Shown here piece by piece: positions 39,567-47,722 of a DNA stretch of 64,000 bases. This stretch comes from Phyllobacterium sp. 628 (GTDB lineage: Bacteria; Pseudomonadota; Alphaproteobacteria; Rhizobiales; Rhizobiaceae). The notes beneath the pieces were generated by a model. The model had not been told where the DNA came from, did no database searches, and was given only the letters and a program-made list of their open reading frames with translations. The number at the start of each line of letters is the position of its first letter. Position 1 is the stretch's first letter. A program made the translations under genes and the position numbers. Where the stretch lies: NCBI RefSeq assembly GCF_014189505.1, contig NZ_CP050301.1:3169501-3233500 (forward strand), read 5' to 3'.

Positions 39567-40471
39567 TGTCGTTGGAAAAATTCATTGAAAAGAAGTTCAG
39601 GAAATCAACAGTCTCGATCATTACTCAGGCCAATGTGATCATTGACGAATATCGGGCCATGGGATTTTCTCTCACGCTTCGCCAGCTATATTATCAGTTC
39701 GTCGCGCGCGGCATCATTCCGAACAAACAGACCGAGTACAAGCGGCTTGGCGAGATTATCAATGATGCCCGCCTTGCCGGGATGATTGACTGGAGTTCGA
39801 TTGAAGATAGGACCCGTAACGTTCGACAAGTTAATATGTGGTCTAGCCCGCAATCTATCCTTGATGCGGTAGCTTCCCAATACCTTGAGGACCCGTGGGA
39901 CACCCAGCGCTACGCCCCGGAGGTGTGGATTGAGAAAGACGCGCTTGTCGGTGTGATCGAACCAATCTGTAATCGCCTGAGAGTGCCGTTCTTTGCATGT
40001 CGTGGATATACCTCACAGTCAGAGCAGTATCGCGCTGGAAAGCGTTTCGCAGCCTCCTATCGCAACGGCAAGCGTCCTCTTGTGCTGCATCTTGGCGACC
40101 ACGATCCGAGCGGCCTCGACATGACACGCGACAATGGCGACCGGCTGCGAATGTTTGCCCGGCATGGTGTGATGGTTCGACGCCTCGCGCTCAACATGGA
40201 GCAGGTAGAGCAATACTCCCCGCCACCCAACCCGGCCAAGGAAACCGATAGCCGGTTTGAAAACTACCGCGAGCAGTACGGTGACGAAAGCTGGGAGCTT
40301 GACGCGCTCAACCCGCCAATCATTGAAGCACTCATTCAGGAAGCTCTTGACGACGTGATTGACGCCGATGCTTGGCAAGAAGTGATCGAACGTGAAGAGG
40401 CCAACAAAGGCGACCTTGAAGCTGTTGCGCACCGCTGGGATGATGTGTCTGAATTTTTGAGGGCTGAATAA
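39566..40471 (+). CDS. TopoVI-A/Spo11-like TOPRIM protein (Topo mini-A type)
   Basis: 301 residues. The N-terminal winged-helix-like region has LTLRQLYYQFVARG with a Tyr pair at 42-43, as in the RxxYY catalytic motif of topoisomerase VI subunit A and Spo11. The TOPRIM part shows VWIEKDAL (Glu123), the CRGYTSQSEQYR stretch, and LGDHDPSGLDM (Asp178, Asp180), the metal-binding DxD. ESWELDALNPPIIEALI near residue 242 is typical of the short phage form. At about 300 residues it lacks any GHKL ATPase partner, and none is encoded nearby. Family members in mobile elements are known as Topo mini-A; their reaction is not established. It starts on the stop of the zinc-protein gene (TAATG). Confidence 0.8.
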   Translation: MSLEKFIEKKFRKSTVSIITQANVIIDEYRAMGFSLTLRQLYYQFVARGIIPNKQTEYKRLGEIINDARLAGMIDWSSIEDRTRNVRQVNMWSSPQSILDAVASQYLEDPWDTQRYAPEVWIEKDALVGVIEPICNRLRVPFFACRGYTSQSEQYRAGKRFAASYRNGKRPLVLHLGDHDPSGLDMTRDNGDRLRMFARHGVMVRRLALNMEQVEQYSPPPNPAKETDSRFENYREQYGDESWELDALNPPIIEALIQEALDDVIDADAWQEVIEREEANKGDLEAVAHRWDDVSEFLRAE

Positions 40472-40472
40472 A

Positions 40473-40820
40473 ATGGCCGATCTGATCAAGGCAACTTTGC
40501 CCTTCACCAAAAAGCGCATTGGTAAGCATTATCAATGGAAGTTTGAGCTTGATATTCTGTTTGCGTGGTGCGAGGCCAACGGCGCTGAATTGTTTCTTAC
40601 CTATGCGCCGTATCAGGTTGCGAAGATTATAGGAGACGGCTTTAAGATCGTCGCCTATCCGCATAAAACGTCGGCATGCCATCACCATATGCGCCTTCGT
40701 GACGAGGGAAGCAAGAACAAGCGGCGCGCCGAAGAAGTCATGGAAACGCTTGATCGCCTCGATAATGTGAGGGGATGTACGTTCTCTAGGCACCACAACC
40801 TTTCGAGGTTATTGAAATGA
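40473..40820 (+). CDS. hypothetical protein downstream of the Topo mini-A-like gene
   Basis: 115 residues. FTKKRIGKHYQWKFELDILFAWCEANGAELFLTYAPYQVAKIIGDGFKIVAYPHKTSACHHHMRLRDEGSKNKRRAEEVMETLDRLDNVRGCTFSRHH. The HHH and Cys residues could bind metal. It begins one base after the TopoVI-A-like stop and overlaps the next gene by 4 bases, so it is a candidate partner by position. No known family. Confidence 0.5.
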   Translation: MADLIKATLPFTKKRIGKHYQWKFELDILFAWCEANGAELFLTYAPYQVAKIIGDGFKIVAYPHKTSACHHHMRLRDEGSKNKRRAEEVMETLDRLDNVRGCTFSRHHNLSRLLK

Positions 40821-41200
40821 CCCCGTTTGCATCGCTTGCCCTGTTTCGCAGGAACGGCAATATTGTATTCAAAGCCCCCCGCAAGGAAACCAGCTTAATC
40901 ACAACGCAGGCGAAAAAATCTGCGGCCAGGTTCTGGAACAGTAACATATCCGCGCCGGACAAGCTGACTAAAATCGTCATCATGAACGTCATCGGCCAGC
41001 TTATCTATGTGGCCGAACGAGGGTATAATGGCCCAAAGGACAACCCTTGGGTCAGCTATCACATCAGCTATGCAGAAGCATCAGCACAACCACACCTTGC
41101 CGCCTGTCTCGCAGAGCTTGGCGCTGATCCGAACAAGGCTCCACCTTCCATGCCTGACACCCTTGAAATCAACGGTGTGATCTACAGGAGAGAAATCTAA
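40817..41200 (+). CDS. hypothetical accessory protein
   Basis: 127 residues. A basic start (FRRNGNIVFKAPRKETSLITTQAKKSAARFWNS), a hydrophobic MNVIGQLIYVAERGYNG, and a C-terminal EINGVIYRREI. Overlaps its neighbours at both ends. No family recognised. Confidence 0.45.
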   Translation: MTPFASLALFRRNGNIVFKAPRKETSLITTQAKKSAARFWNSNISAPDKLTKIVIMNVIGQLIYVAERGYNGPKDNPWVSYHISYAEASAQPHLAACLAELGADPNKAPPSMPDTLEINGVIYRREI

Positions 41201-41616
41201 TGTCCCGCAAAGATGATCATGACCGCATATCTGCAATGGCGGGCGTAGATAGCAATGGCTGCATTGCGCCGCCACCATCGGATACAACTATCGACCGTAG
41301 TGCATCGTCGAATTGGAAGACGAGGGACTATACCATTCCAGAGATACCGGCAGACGTAAGACAGGCAGCGCGGGAGATCGTTGCGAGCTATCTTGATGAA
41401 TGCGGCTGTGTAGATGCGGCCAAGAGTGTTCGCGCCGGGCGAGCCGATGGGAACCATGGTGTTGATATGGCAACTCGCGCAATCTTGGCCGAGCGCGAGC
41501 GTTGCGCAACTGTTGCCGAGGCACTTGACCGCCAAGGCCGCGAGTGGGTTCGTGACAGCCTTTGGGCTAACATCAAACGAGACACAGCTGCTGCAATCCG
41601 TAGAGGTGCGAAATGA
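41200..41616 (+). CDS. hypothetical protein with ERERCA motif
   Basis: 138 residues. The N-terminal 50 are low-complexity; the middle ADVRQAAREIVASYLDECGCVDAAKSVRAGRADGNHGVDMATRAILAERERCATVAEALDRQG is a helical module seen in many phages and islands of Rhizobiales. It shares a base with the gene before and overlaps the PrtN-like gene by 4. Function unknown. Confidence 0.5.
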   Translation: MSRKDDHDRISAMAGVDSNGCIAPPPSDTTIDRSASSNWKTRDYTIPEIPADVRQAAREIVASYLDECGCVDAAKSVRAGRADGNHGVDMATRAILAERERCATVAEALDRQGREWVRDSLWANIKRDTAAAIRRGAK

Positions 41617-41879
41617 ACACCGCTTTCCTACTCATGGCCCAATACGACGGCGCGGCAGTCATCCCGCTTGAAAAGGTGTGCCGCGACTATTTCAGCCACT
41701 TGACGCCTGTCCAGCTTGCCCGCAAGGCTACTGAGGGCGGAATTGATTTGCCTGTGGTCCGCATAGAGGGCAGCGCAAAGGCCGCAAAGGGCGTTCACCT
41801 GACAGACCTTGCCGACTGGATTGACAAGCGCAGGGAAGCCGCCAAGAAGGAATGTGACCAGTTACAGGGACGGCGGTGA
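41613..41879 (+). CDS. PrtN-like transcriptional activator
   Basis: 88 residues. NTAFLLMAQYDGAAVIPLEKVCRDYFSHLTPVQLARKATEGGIDLPVVRI...AAKGVHLTDLADWIDKRREAAKKE is the conserved layout of the pyocin activator PrtN family, small DNA-binding proteins that switch on pyocin or phage late genes. Being near the end of a repressor-controlled accessory operon, it is the best candidate in the window for a late-gene activator. The binding site is not identified. Confidence 0.8.
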   Translation: MNTAFLLMAQYDGAAVIPLEKVCRDYFSHLTPVQLARKATEGGIDLPVVRIEGSAKAAKGVHLTDLADWIDKRREAAKKECDQLQGRR

Positions 41880-42229
41880 TGAAAAAGATAGAAAGTCTAG
41901 AAGACGAAATGTCCGGAAAGGCTACCTATGATCTTGGCAACGGCCAGTGGATTACGCTGGATCAACGGGCCATTCGCGATTGTGGGCTTGAGGCATTGTT
42001 AAAGAGCCACGGTGTAGAATTGCCATCCGGTCGAGTTCCGGTATACCAACGCGGTGAAAAGATCGGTACGGTTCCAGCAACCTTTGAGCCATCCACCATC
42101 AAACCTACCACTTTTCTTTATGATGTTCGCCCGGGAGATTTCAAATTTGCCGGGGATAGGTGGATTGCTTCAAACATGTTAGGCCCCGGCGACCTAGATG
42201 CAATTACCGAGTTTCATCGAAATCTTTGA
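41876..42229 (+). CDS. hypothetical protein, last visible prophage gene
   Basis: 117 residues. SGKATYDLGNGQWITLDQRAIRDCGLEALLKSHGVELPSGRVPVYQRGEKIGTVPATFEPSTIKPTTFLYDVRPGDFKF is a beta-rich core; it ends with a short helix. It overlaps the PrtN-like gene by 4 bases and is followed by a terminator. Function unknown. Confidence 0.55.
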   Translation: MMKKIESLEDEMSGKATYDLGNGQWITLDQRAIRDCGLEALLKSHGVELPSGRVPVYQRGEKIGTVPATFEPSTIKPTTFLYDVRPGDFKFAGDRWIASNMLGPGDLDAITEFHRNL

Positions 42230-42704
42230 CAACCACGCTACCGATCCTGATTATCACATTTTTATAACATCAGATTTTCAGACCGACGAAAAACCCCGTT
42301 TCAAGCGGAGTTTTTTATTAAGTCAGTCCAATCGATCATGGGCGCAACCGCAAAGCGATTGCGCTGATATCCCTTGCTCTGTTCGACCACGTCAGTCACG
42401 TCTGAATGCTTCCGGTTTGCTGTTGCTGATGGGCGCGCGCTCGGCGCACCTCGCCAAAACACTAGGTAACAACCCTCGGGATTGTCCTGATGCCCTCATT
42501 TGGTTCTCATAATCTGCAACGTCAATTTTGTCCACCAAGACGCGTTTTACTTGGCTTGGCTACCTTCCAACCTTACACTTTAGTAGCGTGATAAAACCGC
42601 AACAAAAAATACTGAAGCGAAAGCTCAACAAAAAAGGGGTTTTACATAAGTATAATAACGGGCCTAAAAACGACATACGCAGTTTGATTTGAAAGGCATC
42701 CCAT
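42230..42704. other. prophage-host junction region and porin leader
   Basis: 475 bases. It holds a terminator (42289-42316), then about 300 bases with no convincing gene, tRNA or recognisable att core, and finally the A-rich leader of the porin gene with a TATAAT at 42651-42656. The right prophage boundary should lie here, but without the left end the attachment core cannot be defined. Confidence 0.5.
42289..42316 (+). terminator. terminator of the accessory operon
   Basis: AAAACCCCG, 7-base loop, CGGAGTTTT with one mismatch, followed by TT. It ends the rightward phage genes 60 bases after the last stop. Confidence 0.65.
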
Positions 42705-43772
42705 ATGAACATTAAAACTTTTCTTTTCGGCTCCATTGCAGCTTTGGTCACGATCTCTGGCGCACGTGCTGCCGATGCTGTCGTCGTTGCTCAACCGGAA
42801 CCGGTCGAATATGTTCGTGTCTGTGACGCTTATGGCAAGGGTTTCTTCTATATTCCCGGGACTGAGACCTGTCTGAAGATCAGTGGCTATGTCCGTTATG
42901 ATGCAACCGCCGGTGACGATGTCTACAATGGCGGTGAGCTTGGTACCTGGAACAAACACCTGCGCACGGAAATTCGTTTCGACGCCCGCTCCGAAACGGA
43001 ACTTGGCACGTTGCGCTCCTACATCCAGTCGCGTTTTGAATACACCGATGGTGTGAACAGCGGTGGTTCCATCCCTCAGGCATTCATTGAGCTTGGCGGA
43101 TTCCGTATCGGCGTCGCCGACGAAATCTTCGGTTCCTGGACCAATTATGTCGGCGATATCATCAATGACGATATCGTCAACTACAACAGCTGGGCCACCA
43201 ATCAGGTGAGCTACACCTTCGCCGGCGGCAACGGGTTTTCGGCCATTATCGCCGCGGAACAGGGATCGTCCCACGACGGTTATTCCGACTACGTTATCGA
43301 CAGCTATTTGCCGCATCTTCTGGCTGGTGTGAAGTATGAGCAGGGTTGGGGCGGCGTTACGGCAATCGGTGGTTACGACTCCAATGTCGAAGAATATGTC
43401 GGCAAGCTGCGTCTTGACGTGAAATTCGGCGATACTTTCTCTGCCTTCGCTCTCGGCGGCTATCAGTCAGGCTACGATGACACCCGTGTAAAGCGTAACT
43501 TCCTTGCCCCATGGCATGGTGACTGGGCAGCTTGGGGTGGTCTCGCCGCCAAGGTTTCCGACAAGGCAACTGTCAATGGCCTCGTTGGTTACGAATCCGA
43601 AGGCACGATCACCGGTGCCCTCAATGTTGCCTACGAACTGGTTCCTGGCTTCGTGATTACGCCGGAACTGAACTACACCAAGTTCGACGGCGATCGTAAA
43701 GCCAGCTCGCTTGCCAAGGGTGGCGGCGATGATGCATTCGGCGGCACACTTCGCTTCCAGCGCAATTTCTAA
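42705..43772 (+). CDS. Omp2-type outer-membrane porin
   Basis: 355 residues. A Sec signal peptide ends near AARGADA-like GARAADA (residues ~18-23). YVRVCDAYGKGFFYIPGTETCLKISGYVRYD gives the two conserved Cys and first strand of the Brucella Omp2a/Omp2b family, and FTITPELNYTKFDGD-like GFVITPELNYTKFDGD with the terminal RFQRNF closes the 16-strand barrel (terminal Phe for BAM recognition). It is a trimeric diffusion pore. The host gene next to the prophage; a strong terminator follows. Family assignment is firm; which porin paralogue is not. Confidence 0.9.
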   Translation: MNIKTFLFGSIAALVTISGARAADAVVVAQPEPVEYVRVCDAYGKGFFYIPGTETCLKISGYVRYDATAGDDVYNGGELGTWNKHLRTEIRFDARSETELGTLRSYIQSRFEYTDGVNSGGSIPQAFIELGGFRIGVADEIFGSWTNYVGDIINDDIVNYNSWATNQVSYTFAGGNGFSAIIAAEQGSSHDGYSDYVIDSYLPHLLAGVKYEQGWGGVTAIGGYDSNVEEYVGKLRLDVKFGDTFSAFALGGYQSGYDDTRVKRNFLAPWHGDWAAWGGLAAKVSDKATVNGLVGYESEGTITGALNVAYELVPGFVITPELNYTKFDGDRKASSLAKGGGDDAFGGTLRFQRNF

Positions 43773-43790
43773 TATTGAGCTATAGACAAT

Positions 43791-43817
43791 AAAACCGGGG
43801 TCCAGCCCCGGTTTTTT
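43791..43817. terminator. bidirectional terminator between porin and phnN
   Basis: AAAACCGGGG-TCCAG-CCCCGGTTTT plus TT: 10-bp perfect stem, U-rich on both strands. It serves the porin and the convergent phn operon. Confidence 0.85.
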
Positions 43818-43839
43818 CATTTCTATCAGGTGTTTTCGT

Positions 43840-44466
43840 TCAGATTTGCTCGGAAACAGCTGCGAAAGCCGCTGACTTTTTCAACACAGCAACGAAAGCC
43901 GACCCTGCATCGGCAACGGCACCGGAATTGTCGATCATGACCGCATCGGCAGGATCGCACGCATTGGGTGCGGCGCGCATCAGACGCTGCTTGATTTCTT
44001 CGGCATCTTCACGGCCACGCGCAGCCAATCGTTGTGCGAGCACCTCATGCGACGCAGTAATGTGCACGACCACCAGATTTGCGTAGGATTCGCGCAACGC
44101 GGGAAGGATGCCACGCGAAACATTCGCAACGGCCACCACGCCCTTCTCGACCTGATGATCCACAGAGACCGGCAATCCATAATGCAATCCATGTGCTTCC
44201 CAGCAATGGCAAAATGCCCCTGCCCGGCGCGCATCCATAAACTCCGCCTCACTCAGTGTGTCATGATCTTCAGCGTCAACCGTTGACGGCCGCGTGACGA
44301 CCCGGCGCACGAAATAAAAATCCGGCTGGCCCTGCACGGCCTCCCGGGCAAAGTCCATGATCGTATCTTTACCGGCACCGCTCGGTCCAACAACGGCGAT
44401 AAACACGCCGTTGCGCAAAGGCGCTGATGCCGGATTGAGAGCGCGTTCGATCGTTGCCGTTGCCAT
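43840..44466 (-). CDS. phnN: ribose 1,5-bisphosphate phosphokinase
   Basis: 208 residues. P-loop GPSGAGKDTIMD near residue 28; the guanylate-kinase-like fold continues with FVRRVVTRPS and GIL-rich helices. PhnN phosphorylates ribose 1,5-bisphosphate to PRPP, the last step that returns the C-P lyase sugar product to metabolism. It is the last gene of the leftward phn cluster and overlaps phnM by one base. Confidence 0.9.
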   Translation of the reverse strand: MATATIERALNPASAPLRNGVFIAVVGPSGAGKDTIMDFAREAVQGQPDFYFVRRVVTRPSTVDAEDHDTLSEAEFMDARRAGAFCHCWEAHGLHYGLPVSVDHQVEKGVVAVANVSRGILPALRESYANLVVVHITASHEVLAQRLAARGREDAEEIKQRLMRAAPNACDPADAVMIDNSGAVADAGSAFVAVLKKSAAFAAVSEQI

Positions 44467-45602
44467 CAGACCACCCGGCGGCCTTCACGCCAGACAGTGC
44501 GAACCACTGGAATGTGCTCGTCCACACGAACACGCACCAGATCCGCCCGTTTGCCGACTTCGATAACACCACGATCGTCAAACCCAACAGCTTCCGCCGG
44601 GTTTTTTGTCACCAGCCGCACTGCATCCGGCAAGCTGATACCGTCCGATTCACCCAGGAAGAATGTCGACTGGATCAGGCTGAACGGAATGTAGTCGGAT
44701 GAAAGAATATCGAGATGTCCGTGCTCGATCAGCTCCCGCGCCGAAACATTGCCCGAGTGCGAGCCTCCACGCACCACATTCGGCGCACCCATCAACACGG
44801 CCAAACCAGCGTGCTTCGAAGCAGCAGCCGCTTCCAGTGTCGTTGGAAATTCCGCCACGTGAATGCCCTGCTCCACCGCCTCATCAACATGGGCGGATGT
44901 GGCATCGTCGTGGCTGGCCAGAACAATGCCGCGCTCGCGGCAGATATCCGAAATAACCTTCCGGTTCGGGGCTGAGTTTCTGGCCGATTCTCCCATGCGC
45001 TTTTCGCAGTAGACGTTGAATTCCAAATCCGACAACTTCAGTTTGCGCTGGTAATAATAGGCATAGGTTTCCAGATCAACGAACTGACGCTGACCCGGTG
45101 CGTGATCCATCAATGATGCCAGCCTTACGCGGCTGTCATTGTCGAAAAAATGGAAGCCGTTGAGGCAGTCCGCTTCGGACACTTCACAGCGCAGATGGAA
45201 ATAGTGATCGGCCCGCAAACGATCCTGCTGAACACTGTCTTCAATGGCATCCGCCAGCTTGCGGATTTCCTCGGCCGACATATCTGCATCGCGATCCAGA
45301 CCGATACGCAGCGCATCAAGAACGGTGGTTATGCCGGAGCTGGCTATTTGCGCATCATGCGCAAGCACGGCGGCAATCGGGTTCCAGCGTACGCGCGGAC
45401 GCGGTGCATAATGCCCTTCCAGATGATCCGTATGCAGCTCGACCAGTCCAGGAATGAGATAATCGCCTTCAAAATCCTCGCCGCCCGATACCGTGCCTGC
45501 CGAAATATCGGCAATCTTGCCGTCGCGGATCAGTACAGATCCGGTGATGACATCGTTTTCCAGAACGATTTGCGCATTGTTCAAGATCAATTCGGCGGAC
45601 AT
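44466..45602 (-). CDS. phnM: RPnTP diphosphatase PhnM
   Basis: 378 residues, amidohydrolase fold. VELHTDHLEGHY (around residue 55) has the metal-binding HxxH pattern, and later ASHDDATSAHVDEA and VRGGSHSGN match PhnM. The enzyme removes pyrophosphate from alpha-D-ribose 1-methylphosphonate 5-triphosphate before C-P bond cleavage by PhnJ. It lies between the DUF1045 gene and phnN in the same operon. Confidence 0.93.
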   Translation of the reverse strand: MSAELILNNAQIVLENDVITGSVLIRDGKIADISAGTVSGGEDFEGDYLIPGLVELHTDHLEGHYAPRPRVRWNPIAAVLAHDAQIASSGITTVLDALRIGLDRDADMSAEEIRKLADAIEDSVQQDRLRADHYFHLRCEVSEADCLNGFHFFDNDSRVRLASLMDHAPGQRQFVDLETYAYYYQRKLKLSDLEFNVYCEKRMGESARNSAPNRKVISDICRERGIVLASHDDATSAHVDEAVEQGIHVAEFPTTLEAAAASKHAGLAVLMGAPNVVRGGSHSGNVSARELIEHGHLDILSSDYIPFSLIQSTFFLGESDGISLPDAVRLVTKNPAEAVGFDDRGVIEVGKRADLVRVRVDEHIPVVRTVWREGRRVV

Positions 45603-45604
45603 AA

Positions 45605-46312
45605 TCAGGCAGACTTTCTTCTGTTGGTTCCGGCCAGCGGATGGAGCGAATGAATTTCAAAAGGGAAGCCCGGCTCGGCTTCTGTAAATAAAGCAAGGTT
45701 GTTGATTTCAACCGGCTCTTCGAGGACAGGCTCCAAAAATTCACCCAAAATACGTTCGATTTTTGGCCTGTCGCGCTCGGGCACAGGTCCCGTCAACGTC
45801 ATATGGAAACGGAATTCCTCAAACACATAGGGGTAGCCCCATTGTTCGAGATTACGGCGCTGCGGCAATGTCAGCTTTTCGGGGTTGCGACGCTTCACTT
45901 CCGCCTCGCTGGGCGGAGCACGAAAACGGTCGAAAGCAACAGTCACATCATTCGCCAGCTGATTCAGCCTTGCAACAGGCTCTTCCGGCACAAGCGCGAA
46001 AAACCCATCAAGATTGGCAATTGTGAGCTTGGGAATTTCGACCGCATTTATCGACGAGGCAAAGTGCATGAGAGCGGAGAGCAGCTCCCGTTCTTCGATC
46101 CCTTCAGCCAGATAAAACGGAGCCTTCAGTGTCGCATGAAATCCATAGCGGCGTGCAGACTCAGTCAACTGGGCAAAATCCTCATGCGCGAGGTCGCGAA
46201 TTTGCGGCGGCCGCACCGGTTGCCCGGTAAAGGCATTGCGGCCAAGCCAGTTCGCCGCCACTTTCAATAGCGGGTCGGCCGATGGCGGCGTGAAATAGAT
46301 TGCATAGCGCAT
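45605..46312 (-). CDS. DUF1045 2H-phosphoesterase-like protein of phosphonate metabolism
   Basis: 235 residues. Two HxT motifs, HATLKAPF (around residue 60) and HMTLTGPV (~170), define the 2H phosphoesterase fold. DUF1045 proteins are tied to phn clusters of alphaproteobacteria. No phnP is present in the window, and PhnP opens a 1,2-cyclic phosphate in the C-P lyase route, so this protein may replace it. That is inference from fold and neighbourhood. It lies two bases upstream of phnM. Confidence 0.8.
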   Translation of the reverse strand: MRYAIYFTPPSADPLLKVAANWLGRNAFTGQPVRPPQIRDLAHEDFAQLTESARRYGFHATLKAPFYLAEGIEERELLSALMHFASSINAVEIPKLTIANLDGFFALVPEEPVARLNQLANDVTVAFDRFRAPPSEAEVKRRNPEKLTLPQRRNLEQWGYPYVFEEFRFHMTLTGPVPERDRPKIERILGEFLEPVLEEPVEINNLALFTEAEPGFPFEIHSLHPLAGTNRRKSA

Positions 46313-46378
46313 GGGTGATTCCTCTGGAACAGTCTCGCGTTACGCCCCGAATATGACAAGCCTTTGAACGTCGCACAT

Positions 46379-47713
46379 TTAATGGTGCGACTTTCCGGCC
46401 AAGCGCGACCGGAGAGCATTCGATATGCCGTCAAAGATGAATATTACCGCAAGGATCAACACAACCATATAGGCCACGTTGTGCCAATTGGTATTGGTGC
46501 GCATGGCTTCCCAGAGCTTCAGGCCGATACCACCAGCGCCCATCGCACCAATAATGGTGGCCGAACGTGTATTGGATTCCCAGAAATACAGCGCCTGACT
46601 GGCAAAGACCGGCAGGACCTGCGGCAGCACGCCATAGCGCTGTACATTGGCAGGTGAGGCACCAACAGATTTGACGCCCTCACGCTGCTTATCATCGATA
46701 TTTTCCAGCGTTTCCGAATAAACCTTGCCCAGCGTTCCCGTGTCGGTGAAGAAAATCGCGGAAATACCGGCCAGTGGTCCCGGGCCAAAAGCACGGGTAA
46801 AGAACAGCGCCCAGATCAGCATATCGACAGAACGCAGGAAGTCGAAGAAACGCTTGGTAATCTGGTTGGCAAAGAAGTTGGGCGTGATGTTGCGGGCGGC
46901 GATGAACGCCAGCGGAAACGACAGCAGCGAAGCCATGAGCGTGCCCATGAAAGCCATGACGATCGTCTGCAGGAGTTTGGTCCAGACGTCACCGTGCTGC
47001 CACGACGAATTGAACCAGATATTGTCAAAGGCAAGCGCCGCATTGGACATTTCCGGCTTGATCCGCTCACCGTTTGTGATGAGCGATGCCACTTCACCGA
47101 AGGACTTGCCCCAGAACGGCGAAGCAGTGTCGAAGACAAAATTCGCCCAGCCGAAAAACCGGCGGCTGACGACAACACGTTGCGGAATAATATCCGCCTG
47201 CCCGGCAAACCCGAAATTGACAGTAACCTGATCTTCTTTCAACGTCGCCCAATCCGGCAATGTACCCTGAGGTTTTGCACCGTCAGTGGCAAGCAACACG
47301 GTCAGACTTTCACTACCACGCGTGGCAATGACGCGCTGGTCATTGATATCGAGCGATTTATCCAATCCGAACACTATGGTGACATCGTTGCCGTTCTTGA
47401 CGACCCAGCCTGGATTTGGATTGTCGCCAAGTTCGGAAAACCGCGGGTAACTGACCGTCGGCCCCGTTGGCGTTGGCCGAACCGTGGTGCGGATCGCGTA
47501 GGAAACCCAGTCGCGGGCGTAAAGTTCAGCGCGCTGCCATTGCCCACTCGCCAGCACGGTACCGATGGAGAAAAACCACCAGCAGTAGAATACGTATGCG
47601 ACAATTCCGGCAGCAATCAGCAGTGGCAGGAAGCGGCGCCAGAACGGCGGATTGAAAACAGCAGGATGCCGCAACTCAAAATCGGCAATCGCATCGGCGG
47701 TCATTGCATTCAT
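46379..47713 (-). CDS. phnE: phosphonate ABC permease PhnE (large form)
   Basis: 444 residues, much longer than the ~260-330 usual. A first TM (residues ~28-49) is followed by a ~180-residue soluble, probably periplasmic, part rich in beta strands (VSYPRFSELGDNPNPGWVV...VTIVFGLDKS). From about residue 250 the standard permease core follows with EAA loop GVKSVGASPANVQRYGVLPQ. With the second PhnE it forms the pore of the phosphonate importer. It lies 9 bases after the other permease gene. Confidence 0.85.
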   Translation of the reverse strand: MNAMTADAIADFELRHPAVFNPPFWRRFLPLLIAAGIVAYVFYCWWFFSIGTVLASGQWQRAELYARDWVSYAIRTTVRPTPTGPTVSYPRFSELGDNPNPGWVVKNGNDVTIVFGLDKSLDINDQRVIATRGSESLTVLLATDGAKPQGTLPDWATLKEDQVTVNFGFAGQADIIPQRVVVSRRFFGWANFVFDTASPFWGKSFGEVASLITNGERIKPEMSNAALAFDNIWFNSSWQHGDVWTKLLQTIVMAFMGTLMASLLSFPLAFIAARNITPNFFANQITKRFFDFLRSVDMLIWALFFTRAFGPGPLAGISAIFFTDTGTLGKVYSETLENIDDKQREGVKSVGASPANVQRYGVLPQVLPVFASQALYFWESNTRSATIIGAMGAGGIGLKLWEAMRTNTNWHNVAYMVVLILAVIFIFDGISNALRSRLAGKSHH

Positions 47714-47722
47714 GATGATTTC

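Noticed and set aside
42198..42512. A 104-codon rightward frame across the prophage end
   Set aside because: It overlaps the preceding gene and the terminator at 42289, has no ribosome site and its sequence looks random.
42230..42704. Possible tRNA-based attachment site
   Set aside because: No cloverleaf or tRNA 3' end could be recognised.
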